Assembly (NCBI GenBank): GCA_013698165.1
Contig: JACCVN010000200.1
Span: 1-14,301 of the forward strand
Source of the DNA: Parachlamydiaceae bacterium
GTDB taxonomy: Bacteria > Chlamydiota > Chlamydiia > Chlamydiales > Parachlamydiaceae
DNA length: 14,301 nt
Direction of reading: 5' to 3'
Shown here: positions 1-6,537 of the stretch, one piece after another
Layout: every line of letters starts with the position of its first letter
How positions within the stretch are numbered: position 1 is the first letter of the stretch
Position numbers and translations under genes: made by a program
The notes under the pieces: model-generated
Told to the model about the DNA's origin: nothing
Database searches by the model: none
What the model saw: the letters and a program-made list of their open reading frames with translations, nothing else

Positions 1-392
1 TGATGCAGCTTTTGACCATTCGCATACTCGCCCATACCAGGCGCCCCTGAAATAACAACTAATGGCGAGCTTTCAACATAGGCTTGTGAAACCGCATTGA
101 CGATGCTAATACCAACCCCATAAGTAACACACACAGCCCCTAACCCTCTTAAACGAGCATAAGCATCTGCCATATACCCGGCAGAATTTTCACTTGTACC
201 ATTGATATATTGGATCTGATGCTGCTCTATCAGTTTGTCCATTCTGAGAACATAATCCCCCGGAATTCCAAAAATATGTTCTAATCCCCTTGAGTACAGA
301 CAATCTAAAAGAGTATTGCCAATGGATCTTGGTTCATGGCCGTCGGAAGATTCAGAGCCTTTCACATTATTTGGAGCTGCTTTTAAACACAT
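1..392 (-). CDS. Thiamine-diphosphate-dependent 2-keto acid decarboxylase (pyruvate/indolepyruvate decarboxylase type), N-terminal part
   Basis: The gene runs off the left edge, so only about 130 N-terminal residues are visible. They read as the pyrimidine-binding domain of a ThDP decarboxylase: a short hydrophilic lead, then LLDCLYSRGLEHIFGIPGDY (about 28-47), then GTSENSAGYMADAYARLRG (about 65-83), then an ITYGVG-like segment and SSPLVVISGAP. Glu68 of SEN matches the conserved glutamate that activates the thiazolium ring in this family. The spacing and the IPGDY and YMADAYAR motifs fit pyruvate/indolepyruvate/phenylpyruvate decarboxylases better than acetolactate synthase. The ATG at 392 is preceded by GAGG five bases upstream, which supports this start. 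The family decarboxylates a 2-keto acid to an aldehyde in the cytosol. The substrate cannot be chosen without the missing C-terminal two thirds. It is divergent from the decayed glycosidase to its right. Confidence 0.82.
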   Translation of the reverse strand, partial: MCLKAAPNNVKGSESSDGHEPRSIGNTLLDCLYSRGLEHIFGIPGDYVLRMDKLIEQHQIQYINGTSENSAGYMADAYARLRGLGAVCVTYGVGISIVNAVSQAYVESSPLVVISGAPGMGEYANGQKLH

Positions 393-531
393 AAATTCCT
401 CGTATCAAAATAATTCAAAACTGAAATCTCCTTCTTTTTCTATAGTCGATGAAAGATAAAATTAATATTAAAATGACTTCTATTGAGACGTTTCCAATTA
501 TCCTATATGTGATATGGTTATAAACCAAAAA
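393..531. other. AT-rich divergent intergenic region
   Basis: This stretch separates the minus-strand decarboxylase from the remains of the plus-strand glycosidase. Apart from the GAGG ribosome-binding site of the decarboxylase I see no convincing promoter. A TATAGA on the minus strand at about 441-446 could be a -10 box but has no good -35 at the right distance. The missing N-terminal half of the glycosidase is not recognisable here, so it was probably deleted. Confidence 0.4.
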
Positions 532-1160
532 GCTAGAAATGATGGGTTGCACGATAACCCCGGAGGGCACTACTGAGCTAACTATCAATTTGACTTAGTG
601 TGTACTGATATTTGACAAATGAATTATACCCCTTCAAAATGATGGTGAATGCGGGGGTCATGTCTATCATGACTGCCCATCTAGAAATTCCCGCTTTTGA
701 AAAAAACACCGGGTATTCTCTCATCACTCTCTAAGAATATTGTCACAGAACTTTTGCAAGAGCAAATGGGATTTAAAGGGTTAATATTTACTGACGCATT
801 AGGGATGAAAGCGGTCGCTGATCAGTTTCCTCCCGGAGAAATTGAGTTAAGAGCGCTTCTGGCAGGAAATGATGTGTTAGTCTGCCCTGTAGATATTGTC
901 AAAGCCATTGAGTATATTGAAAGTGCTGTCAAACGGGGTGAATTAAGCGAGGATGAGATAAACCGAAAAGTTATGAAAGTTAAAAACCAAAAAGTGGGCT
1001 CTTGACAACGCCAAAGATAGAGAAACCAATCTGAAAAAAAAGATTATATCCGGAATCGGCAAAAAATCTACTTAAGTTGCTATATAGAAAATCTATTACA
1101 TGCGTAAAAATACGGTCCTGATTACCTTAAGAGCCTCCCAATATAAAAGCAGTTGTCATC
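532..1160 (+). pseudogene. Decayed glycoside hydrolase family 3 (NagZ-like beta-N-acetylhexosaminidase)
   Basis: Remains of a GH3 enzyme are spread over several frames. ARNDGL and QFDLVCTDI (532-611) lie in one frame around a stop. LTNELYPFKMMVNAGVMSIM and TAHLEIPAFEK (612-704) follow in a second. TPGILSSLSKNIVTELL and GFKGLIFTDALGMKAVADQF, up to about 981, lie in a third. KKWALDNAKDRETNLKKK (989-1051) and then KSITCV and KNTVLITLRAS (1089-1138) follow in further frames. TAHLEIPA and FTDALGM match family blocks, and the Asp of FTDALGM is the expected catalytic nucleophile. Each frame change falls at a homopolymer: one T too few at 611-613, one A too many at 700-706 and 982-986, one A too few at 1106-1110. 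The His-containing PGHG block is scrambled and the N-terminal half is missing. Intact members remove N-acetylglucosamine in peptidoglycan recycling or degrade chitin-like glycans. The longest open piece (697-1005) would start at TTG and is not a credible enzyme. Confidence 0.75.
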
Positions 1161-1165
1161 AATAC

Positions 1166-1382
1166 CCCGAATTCTGTTTGCACGGCCTTTACTTTGGCCA
1201 CTCCAAACTCGGCATTGGAATGCCAAGCTACGTGGTGGGCACGCTATTGTCGCTTGGTCGTGACAAGCAAAATGTCGTGCAGCACGTAGCTTGGCATTCC
1301 AATGCCGAGTTTGGACGTGACATGTCAAACCTTTTGCTGACTACGTACCCGAATTCTGTTTGCACGGCCTTTACTTTGGCCG
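1166..1382. repeat. Compound repeat: 34-bp direct repeats flanking a 33-bp perfect inverted repeat
   Basis: Two identical 34-bp direct repeats lie at 1166-1199 and 1348-1381, each beginning CCCGAATTCTGTTTGCACG and ending CTTTGGCC. Between them a perfect 33-bp inverted repeat has arms at 1202-1234 (starting TCCAAACTCGGCATTGG) and 1283-1315, with a 48-base spacer that itself contains the small CTTG...CAAG stem. After the second direct repeat comes GGCATTCCGAG, a partial echo of the palindrome arm. Open frames cross it on both strands (1100-1420 plus, 1122-1328 minus), but their sequence follows the palindrome and resembles no protein I know, so I treat them as by-products. No transposase is inside. 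It may be a MITE-like element or a dispersed palindromic repeat. It adjoins the last recognisable glycosidase residues, so it either interrupted that gene or arrived after decay. Confidence 0.8.
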
Positions 1383-1416
1383 GCATTCCGAGCTATGTTT
1401 TGGTCACTATCATTAT

Positions 1417-1653
1417 TTAATCATCTTTTAAAGAAAGAATATATGTCTTTTCGACCTTATGTGTTTCAGGATTTACCTTACGATAAAAAATATTTTCAAT
1501 GAATGACGAAGGAACTTTAATTTCAGGAGAAAATTTAAGAATGTCATCTTCTTTTCCATTGATGTATAAGTTTTGAATAGAACAATTAGAAAAAACAACT
1601 TCCATGGGGGATGGAGGGCAATCTTGAATGTTAAATGTGAAGACTATTTCCAT
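1417..1653 (-). CDS. Small hypothetical protein, 78 residues
   Basis: An ATG-started frame encodes a small protein rich in Ile, Phe, Ser and Pro with no membrane segment or signal peptide (MEIVFTFNIQDCPPSPMEVV at the start, charged KTYILSLKDD at the end). I do not recognise it. There is no clear Shine-Dalgarno before ATG 1653, and a stop lies only a few codons upstream in frame, so the start is fixed but weakly supported. Its 3' end touches the right flank of the palindromic repeat, so the present C-terminus may be a new one made by that junction. The 47-codon frame 1631-1774 overlaps its 5' end. It may be a remnant of a larger gene. Confidence 0.35.
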   Translation of the reverse strand: MEIVFTFNIQDCPPSPMEVVFSNCSIQNLYINGKEDDILKFSPEIKVPSSFIENIFYRKVNPETHKVEKTYILSLKDD

Positions 1654-1774
1654 TCGTAAAAAATGCGTTTACAGTGGGATTGTTCGTGAACTCCTCTAAA
1701 GCCCCAATATTCATAAAGACAGTTGTTAATGCTGCAAATGAAATTTTGTTTAATACCCTACTGGCACAAAACAT
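1631..1774 (-). CDS. Possible 47-residue hydrophobic-leader peptide or gene remnant
   Basis: A short ATG frame begins MFCASRVLNKISFAALTTVF and continues MNIGALEEFTNNPTVNAFFT. The basic residue and hydrophobic stretch in its first 25 residues resemble a signal peptide. It ends inside the first codons of the 78-residue frame (1417-1653), in a different frame with a 23-base overlap. Together they could be one secreted protein broken by a frameshift, or two unrelated chance frames. No good ribosome-binding site precedes it. Confidence 0.2.
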   Translation of the reverse strand: MFCASRVLNKISFAALTTVFMNIGALEEFTNNPTVNAFFTNGNSLHI

Positions 1775-1860
1775 TTGTTTTAGGTATGGGCTCTAAATAG
1801 TTTTAACCTTGAGAGGAAATGGGATTTAAAGAGTGAACGGCTGAAATAGCCCTCATTGAA

Positions 1861-1898
1861 AGCCTTGTTCACCTTTAACTTAAAAGGTGAACAAGGCT
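1861..1898 (-). terminator. Strong hairpin terminator downstream of the BON-domain gene
   Basis: A perfect 16-bp stem (AGCCTTGTTCACCTTT paired with AAAGGTGAACAAGGCT) closes a 6-base loop eight bases past the stop codon of the BON protein. On the minus strand it is followed only by TTTC, so it lacks a long U-tract. Its position and stability still make transcription termination or 3'-end protection the likely role. Confidence 0.7.
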
Positions 1899-1905
1899 AA
1901 GAAAA

Positions 1906-2556
1906 TTATCTGATTGTCAGACGATCGATAACTTGTCTTACACCGTTGTAGCTTTGTGCGGTGTTAACTAAATTATCGCGTACTTCTCTGCTTGGTACAG
2001 TTCCAGATAGTGTGACTACACCATTGTTTGTTGTAATCTGGATGTTTCTCATTTGTGAAGCAAAGTTCGGCTGAGAATTGAAAGCATCACGCAAGCCACT
2101 GGAAATTACACGATCAGCAGGAGATTCCGCCACAATTTCTTGTGAAGTTCCTCGTGATGCTGGTGTCACTTCAGGTGAATTAGCTGTACTTAAGAAGTAT
2201 AGCCCTAATAAGAGCAGGGGAAGTCCTAAGCCTAATAGCCATTTAAGCATCGAAGAATTGTCTTCTGCTCGATAGGCATTATCATCGACTTTTCTTGCTC
2301 TATCTTCACGCATAACTTGGCCTTTATCATCACGGATCACTTGGCCTTTAGCTCCTGCGAACCTGTCAAAATTCCAGCTACGGATTCTTTCTTCTGCTTC
2401 TTCTCTAGAATATCCATATTTTTGCTGCAATTTTGCTACTAGTTGGTCATAACGACCATTGATTTGTCTGATGTCTTCATCAGTCAAATTACTGAATTTT
2501 TCGCTTAATATTTCACGGATCTGTGGCCACTGAGATTCTAATACTTCTCTGTTCAT
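1906..2556 (-). CDS. CsbD-like/transmembrane/BON-domain protein
   Basis: This 216-residue protein has three parts. Residues 1-62 (SQWPQIREILSEKFSNLTDE, then GRYDQLVAKLQQKYGYSREEAEERI) follow the CsbD-like pattern of a tryptophan-led helix, LTDEDI, and a G-x-x-x-x-L-x-x-K-LQ-x-x-YGYS helix. A charged linker with the repeat KGQVIRDD/KGQVMRED leads to one membrane helix, LLGLGLPLLLLGLYFL (about 107-122). A BON domain (about 148-216) ends VVTLSGTVPSREVRDNLVN and VIDRLTIR. CsbD proteins are stress-induced, and BON domains occur in envelope-stress proteins and bind lipid or other envelope components. The fusion suggests a membrane-anchored envelope-stress protein with the BON domain probably outside the cytosol. 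The start is firm: AAGGAGG stands just before ATG 2556. It has its own candidate promoter and terminator, so it is probably monocistronic. The domain assignment is by motif only. Confidence 0.82.
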   Translation of the reverse strand: MNREVLESQWPQIREILSEKFSNLTDEDIRQINGRYDQLVAKLQQKYGYSREEAEERIRSWNFDRFAGAKGQVIRDDKGQVMREDRARKVDDNAYRAEDNSSMLKWLLGLGLPLLLLGLYFLSTANSPEVTPASRGTSQEIVAESPADRVISSGLRDAFNSQPNFASQMRNIQITTNNGVVTLSGTVPSREVRDNLVNTAQSYNGVRQVIDRLTIR

Positions 2557-2594
2557 ATAACCCTCCTTAGTAAGTCCATTAGGACCATATTCTT

Positions 2595-2624
2595 ATGCTA
2601 AAACGATGACAATTATTTTGTCAA
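2595..2624 (-). promoter_or_regulatory. Candidate sigma70-type promoter of the BON-domain gene
   Basis: On the minus strand a perfect -35 box TTGACA (2619-2624) is followed after 18 bases by TAGCAT (2595-2600), a partial match to TATAAT. This places a start site about 30 bases upstream of ATG 2556. It fits the housekeeping sigma66 of chlamydiae but has not been tested. Confidence 0.55.
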
Positions 2625-2743
2625 ACTACTCTTGAGCCATTTTTTTTGCAAATGATTGATTATAAAGACTATAAGTCTATATAAAATATATTTTAATATT
2701 GTGCCGATTTTGCAAAAACCCCTAAAAATTAAGGATTTGCCAT

Positions 2744-3151
2744 TTATTTAAGAATGATCACATCTGGACCATAAACATCGTAGCCGCCATTAACATTATA
2801 CTCGTTGTTATTAGGACGGTCAAAATTTGAGTCATGATCAAAATTGTGATATCCATAATTGAAATTTTCATTCGAATCATGAAATCTATTTTGGCCCTTG
2901 AAATTGTCATGATTTATTTCATTGTGGTTTCTATGCTCCTGCATATCACTATGACTAGCTTCTTCCCTAACCATATAAGCATGAGATCTTCCATGTTCGC
3001 GTTCACCTTCATGACCCTCACGCGACCCTACGCGACCTTCATGTGCGCCCTTGTAACCACCTTCATGGCCTCCATGTGCAGGTAGCATTATTATGGGCGC
3101 AACAGTCATGCCAGCAACCATAAAATATTTTGCTATTTGAGCTTTATACAT
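2744..3151 (-). CDS. Secreted His/Gly/Asn-rich small protein, possible metal binder
   Basis: I place the start at ATG 3151, because AAGGAGG lies seven bases upstream. The frame extends eight codons further but without a ribosome-binding site. The 135-residue product has a signal peptide (MYKAQIAKYF, then a hydrophobic run to IIMLPA), so it is probably exported. The mature part has no cysteine and 13 histidines, many in repeats such as HGGHEGGYKGAHEG and EGHEGEREHG, followed by an Asn/Asp/His/Phe-rich half (FNYGYHNFDHDSNFDRPNNN) and a hydrophobic end, VYGPDVIILK. This composition is typical of low-complexity extracytoplasmic proteins that hold Zn, Ni or Cu, but no known family is visible and the function is inferred from composition only. 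It lies upstream of the BON gene on the same strand, yet that gene has its own promoter candidate. Confidence 0.7.
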   Translation of the reverse strand: MYKAQIAKYFMVAGMTVAPIIMLPAHGGHEGGYKGAHEGRVGSREGHEGEREHGRSHAYMVREEASHSDMQEHRNHNEINHDNFKGQNRFHDSNENFNYGYHNFDHDSNFDRPNNNEYNVNGGYDVYGPDVIILK

Positions 3152-3410
3152 GGAATACCTCCTTGGCAGAATCACAATAAAGACATGCTTGTGGATGCAT
3201 AATCGATGCCAAACGCCCTTCTATGAATTGGACTCCCCTAACAAAGGCATATTTTTTTTGAGACATTGTTTTTCGAATTTAATCGCACATTAATTGCAAA
3301 AAGTTGGCGCAAAATGAGAGTAATGAGCACAATTAATGGTTTCATGAACTTTTACTCTTCTAAGGCAGTTAACCCTCAGGGAGTAAATCGCCGAAAAATA
3401 GAGATTCATT

Positions 3411-4853
3411 ATGACCTGGATATTCATTTTTGGAATTGGCTTCTACTTTATTGTTATGGGGTTGATAGGCTATTTTGCAAGCGGCAAAGTCAAGACAATG
3501 GAAGACTATCTGATTGCCGGCCGAAGATTACCATTTTATCTAGCCCTGCCAACTGTTGTGGCCACTTGGTTTGGTGCCGGTTCATCTATGGGAGTTTCAG
3601 GGACAGTTTATTCGAATGGATTTTATGGCGTCATTGCGGATCCTTTTGGATGTTCGTTAGCATTATTAATCGGGGGCATTTTTTTTGCGGCGCCATTTCG
3701 GCGATTGAGATTGCTCACAATTTCCGATCTTTTAGGGTCAGCTTATGGAGAGAAATTTGAGAGAATGTCTTCGTTGATAGTACTTCCTTTTTATATAGGA
3801 ACTTTAGCGTCACAAATGTTGGCAATGGGCTATGTTTTCCAAATTGTTTCCGGCGCTCAATTAGAAGTTGGAATCTTCATCGGAGCAACCATCGTGGTTA
3901 CCTATACCGTCTTTGGAGGCATGTGGGCAGTGACGATTACAGATTTTGTGCAATTTGGATTGTTAAGCCTTGGTTTAATAATTATCCTTCCCATCTGTTT
4001 TGAGCAAGTTCAGGATCGCGAACTAGTCATTAGTACATTCTTTAATGAGTTTAAAGCGATTATTCCAAATAATGAACAGCCCTCATTTAGTTGGTTGGCA
4101 TATTTTGGCCGCATATTCATGACAGGGCTAGGAGCCATTATGGGCCAAGATTTACTGCAAAGATTTTTAGCTTGCCGTTCAGAAAACGTTGCGCGCTATA
4201 GCGGGATTGTGGGAGCAGTAGTCTATATGTTTCTTGGTTTGATCCCACTGTTTATTGGGATTGCCGGACGTGAGATCTACCCCAACTTAGAGACCCCTGA
4301 ACTTTTAATCCCCTTGTTGGCAAAAGAATATTTATCTCCAATTGCCTTTACATTGTTTGCTTGCGGATTGTTTTCAGCGATCATGAGTACCGCTGACAGT
4401 TATCTTTTAGCAGGGACAACATTAGTGACAAATAATGTTCTTTTAAAGATCAGACCCATCTCCCATGAAAAAAATAAGATCCTTTTATTACGTTCCGTCA
4501 ACTTTACAATAGCTGTAATTGCGTTAGTCTTGGCATTTACCGGACAATCCATTTTCAATATGATGGTGCATTCAGGAACCATTCTTTTTGTGGCGATTTT
4601 CGTTCCTGCTACAGCGGCCCTTTTTTGGAAAGGAGCAAATAGCACGTCTGCATGGTTCAGCGTCTTCAGCGGTATTGCTGGATGGGTTGGATTTATTTAT
4701 TTTGGTGGTAAACTATCAGAAGATCTTTTATTTGCTGCGGCCACCTTTGGTGCAAGTTCTTCATTGATCGCTTATGCAGTCACTTCGTGGACTCTAACCC
4801 AACTGAATCAACTTCCTAGCGCTCAAATCCTCGTTGTCAAACCTGAATCCTGA
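3411..4853 (+). CDS. Sodium:solute symporter family (SSF/SSS) transporter
   Basis: This 480-residue inner-membrane protein is about the usual length for the SSS family (PutP/PanF-like), with roughly 12-13 hydrophobic segments. The family signatures are there: ATWFGAGSSMGVSG (51-64) in the first transport helix, VFGGMWAVTITDFVQF (167-182), and FSAIMSTADSYLLAG (321-335), whose Ser326 and Thr327 sit at the conserved Na2 sodium site. The YFASGKVKTMEDYLIAGRRL segment (21-40) is the typical first loop. It imports an organic solute driven by sodium. The substrate (amino acid, pantothenate, sugar and so on) cannot be read from the sequence. The start at 3411 gives a natural N-terminus; its ribosome-binding site is weak. 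The last 31 bases overlap the 3' end of the HIT gene on the other strand. A 164-codon plus-strand frame (3266-3760) is a shadow of this gene. Confidence 0.9.
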   Translation: MTWIFIFGIGFYFIVMGLIGYFASGKVKTMEDYLIAGRRLPFYLALPTVVATWFGAGSSMGVSGTVYSNGFYGVIADPFGCSLALLIGGIFFAAPFRRLRLLTISDLLGSAYGEKFERMSSLIVLPFYIGTLASQMLAMGYVFQIVSGAQLEVGIFIGATIVVTYTVFGGMWAVTITDFVQFGLLSLGLIIILPICFEQVQDRELVISTFFNEFKAIIPNNEQPSFSWLAYFGRIFMTGLGAIMGQDLLQRFLACRSENVARYSGIVGAVVYMFLGLIPLFIGIAGREIYPNLETPELLIPLLAKEYLSPIAFTLFACGLFSAIMSTADSYLLAGTTLVTNNVLLKIRPISHEKNKILLLRSVNFTIAVIALVLAFTGQSIFNMMVHSGTILFVAIFVPATAALFWKGANSTSAWFSVFSGIAGWVGFIYFGGKLSEDLLFAAATFGASSSLIAYAVTSWTLTQLNQLPSAQILVVKPES

Positions 4854-5251
4854 TTGAACGCAGATTGGAGAAGAGAGATCACCCCTTCCCTCTGTGTTTT
4901 TGAATAAATGTGTTTTAGAGAATGATCCCAAACAGTATTCGGCCAGGCAGGATCGTTAATTTTTCTACCAATGACATGAATGTGCAGCTGAGGAGTCTTA
5001 TTTCCGATGGCTGCAACATTGAGCTGTGTGAGATCAAATAATTTCCATATTATGTTTTGAGCCAGATCCAGTTCGTTCATAAGTAAGAGTTGATCATTTT
5101 TATGCAGATCCATAATACGTTCTGCGTTTGGAATACGGGGAATAAGAAAAATCCATGGATAATGCGAATTATCCTCTAGAAGGACCCTGCACAATGGTAA
5201 ATCGACAATAAAATACTTATCAGAAAAGTTTGGATGCAATTCAAAGTTCAT
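4823..5251 (-). CDS. HIT (histidine triad) family nucleotide hydrolase/transferase-like protein
   Basis: I place the start at ATG 5251, preceded by GGGGA; the frame is open to 5308 but that would overlap the upstream gene more deeply. The 142-residue protein matches the HIT subfamily with WIFLIPRIPNAERIMDL (33-49), LNVAAIGNKTPQLHIHVIGR (77-96) and DPAWPNTVW (100-108). The triad is QLHIHVI: the first His is Gln88, while the central His90 (the expected nucleophile) and His92 remain. This Q-x-H-x-H variant with the following DPAWP block is a recurrent subfamily, so the change is not a sign of decay. Family members hydrolyse dinucleoside polyphosphates or nucleoside phosphoramidates in the cytosol. 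The start lies inside the last codons of the HAD gene, so translation is probably coupled. The 3' end overlaps the convergent symporter gene. Confidence 0.87.
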   Translation of the reverse strand: MNFELHPNFSDKYFIVDLPLCRVLLEDNSHYPWIFLIPRIPNAERIMDLHKNDQLLLMNELDLAQNIIWKLFDLTQLNVAAIGNKTPQLHIHVIGRKINDPAWPNTVWDHSLKHIYSKTQREGVISLLQSAFNQDSGLTTRI

Positions 5252-6182
5252 TTTTCCCCATGGATTCAATAAAATAATTTGGATAGTCGTCAGCTGAAAG
5301 AACTTCAAGAATGCTCTTTAGACCCATTTTTGAAATTCTTTCGGCCATAATCCCTGTCTTCAAGACCAACGCCGAAGGCATACCAAATTTTTTTGCCCCA
5401 CGAACATCTGTTTCCGGAGTATCTCCGACCATAAGAACATCCCCCGGATTAGAAATTTCGTAGTGATTGAATTTTTCCATAGCCGCTTGGAACATTCCTT
5501 TTGAGGGTTTTCCAATATAATAGACTTTGCCTCCAAGGCTTTCATACATTACAGCGATAATTCCTTGACGAACGACTGCTTTTGCCGGATTCCCCTCTTG
5601 GGCATATTGATCTGGATTAGTGCATAGCATAGGAAGCTGAGCATGCATAATTTTATCTAGATCTTCAAGAAAAAGAGAGGGATCGGTTTGATCGACCCCA
5701 TTAATGTGCGGGATCGAAATATAAATGAAATCGGCATCTTTTAAATTCGAAGTTTCTTGAAAAGAAGAGCCTTCAAAAATGGTGTGATGCGAAGAAAATT
5801 TCGGATGCACTTTCCCAAAAAGATAGTACTTTTTCTTGCTCGTCGGGAATGGAAGCTCGCTTTCTAAAAACATGCGTTTTGACACTTCGCCCGAAGTCAG
5901 GAAAAAATGGAAATGCACCCCTTCAATCAATCCATGAGCTTTAAGTTTCTCAATTTCATTTCTGGCAATTTGCGTCGTGTTCGAAAGAACCCCAACAGTT
6001 TTTCCTTTTTTGACGAGGCTATCCATTGTCGCTCTACATCCCGGCAATAATCCTATGCCATTACCGCCCCAAAAGACACCGTGGGCATCTAATAATACAG
6101 CTTTATAATTGTCCGCTATACTCTCAAGATTGGAATAAATATGAATTTCGTGGTTGATTTCGGATTTATGTGTTGTCAACAT
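5241..6182 (-). CDS. HAD superfamily subclass IIA hydrolase (NagD/TIGR01459-like phosphatase)
   Basis: This 313-residue cytosolic protein has all four HAD motifs: motif I LLDAHGVFW with nucleophile Asp32, motif II VLSNTT with Ser67, motif III YIGKPSKGMF with Lys225, and motif IV VLMVGDTPETDVRGAKKFGM with Asp254 and Asp259. The cap lies between motifs II and III, as in subclass IIA. In motif I the second acidic residue is His34. Related IIA proteins often have a bulky non-acidic residue there (D-x-W-G), so this looks like a subfamily trait. The role is dephosphorylation of a small phosphorylated metabolite; the substrate is unknown. ATG 6182 is preceded by TAAGG. The 3' end overlaps the start of the HIT gene by 11 bases, forming a two-gene operon of phosphate-ester and nucleotide housekeeping type. 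Confidence 0.88.
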   Translation of the reverse strand: MLTTHKSEINHEIHIYSNLESIADNYKAVLLDAHGVFWGGNGIGLLPGCRATMDSLVKKGKTVGVLSNTTQIARNEIEKLKAHGLIEGVHFHFFLTSGEVSKRMFLESELPFPTSKKKYYLFGKVHPKFSSHHTIFEGSSFQETSNLKDADFIYISIPHINGVDQTDPSLFLEDLDKIMHAQLPMLCTNPDQYAQEGNPAKAVVRQGIIAVMYESLGGKVYYIGKPSKGMFQAAMEKFNHYEISNPGDVLMVGDTPETDVRGAKKFGMPSALVLKTGIMAERISKMGLKSILEVLSADDYPNYFIESMGKNEL

Positions 6183-6245
6183 TTTAAGACCTTATTTTTC
6201 TATATCTAAAATGGGGAGTAGAGATTACCTTTCTTTGTCCCCGCA

Positions 6246-6276
6246 TTTATACTACCTTAACAGTGTACTAGCTCAA
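6246..6276 (-). promoter_or_regulatory. Possible promoter of the HAD-HIT operon, inside a repeat copy
   Basis: On the minus strand TATAAA (6246-6251) follows TTGAGC (6271-6276) after 19 bases, about 65 bases before ATG 6182. The spacing is longer than ideal and the -35 is mediocre. It overlaps repeat copy 6249-6273, so if real the repeat supplies much of the promoter. Confidence 0.25.
6249..6273 (-). repeat. Short dispersed repeat, copy A
   Basis: Read on the minus strand it begins AGCTAGTACACTGTTAAGG and ends TAGTAT. It is nearly identical to the copies at 6642-6666 (same orientation) and 14205-14229 (opposite orientation). On the plus strand it reads ACT ACC TTA ACA GTG TAC TAG, that is TTLTVY-stop, the same peptide end as the partial ORF at the right edge of the window. 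Confidence 0.75.
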
Positions 6277-6288
6277 TCTGATCAGTAA

Positions 6289-6453
6289 AGTGGCCCACTC
6301 AGGTATGGGAACTATACACATATTGCTGTCCATGAAAATCCTAAAGTCGAGTCAAGAGCTTATAATTATACCAAATATAAAAAAGAAAAGAAAAGAACGA
6401 AACATGTTGAACGCCTAATTATTTGGGGATTAAAAAAGATAAGATGTATTTAG
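6289..6453 (+). pseudogene. Coding remnant of unknown family, about 54 codons without a start
   Basis: A plus-strand frame opens just after a TAA and runs to TAG 6451 without an ATG at its beginning. It reads LRYGNYTHIAVHENPKVESR, then AYNYTKYKKEKKRTKHVERL, then IIWGLKKIRCI. The mixed, lysine-rich composition looks more protein-like than random intergenic DNA. It could be the tail of a gene lost by rearrangement between the two repeat copies. I do not recognise a family. Confidence 0.25.
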
Positions 6454-6537
6454 CAGAGCATCATGAAAATTTCTAATTTTCTCTAATAGAAAGTAAGGGG
6501 AAAGACACCAGTCCGATAGCCACAAGTGGGGACAAAA
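6454..6537. other. Non-coding stretch between the coding remnant and the foldback hairpin
   Basis: No frame, RNA gene or promoter is convincing here. It contains GTGGGGACAAAA just before the hairpin; an inverted match, TTTGTCCCC, occurs near 6234-6242, which may be chance. Confidence 0.3.

Noticed and set aside
1166..1382. CRISPR array
   Set aside because: Only two direct repeat copies, 148 bases apart, with a palindrome between them and no cas genes.
1100..1420. 106-codon plus-strand ORF and the 68-codon minus-strand ORF (1122-1328)
   Set aside because: Both are made mostly of the direct and inverted repeats plus the last glycosidase remnant; neither has a ribosome-binding site or a recognisable family.
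2834..3085. 83-codon hydrophobic plus-strand ORF
   Set aside because: It is antisense to the His-rich gene, whose GAT/CAT-rich codons read as Ile/Met on the other strand; a composition artefact.
3351..3387. 7-bp inverted repeat TTTACTC/GAGTAAA before the symporter as a riboswitch or operator
   Set aside because: The stem is short with a 23-base loop and no conserved leader features; chance is a sufficient explanation.
3266..3760. 164-codon plus-strand ORF overlapping the symporter
   Set aside because: It is an alternative frame of the well-supported symporter gene, with Cys/Trp-rich, unlikely composition.
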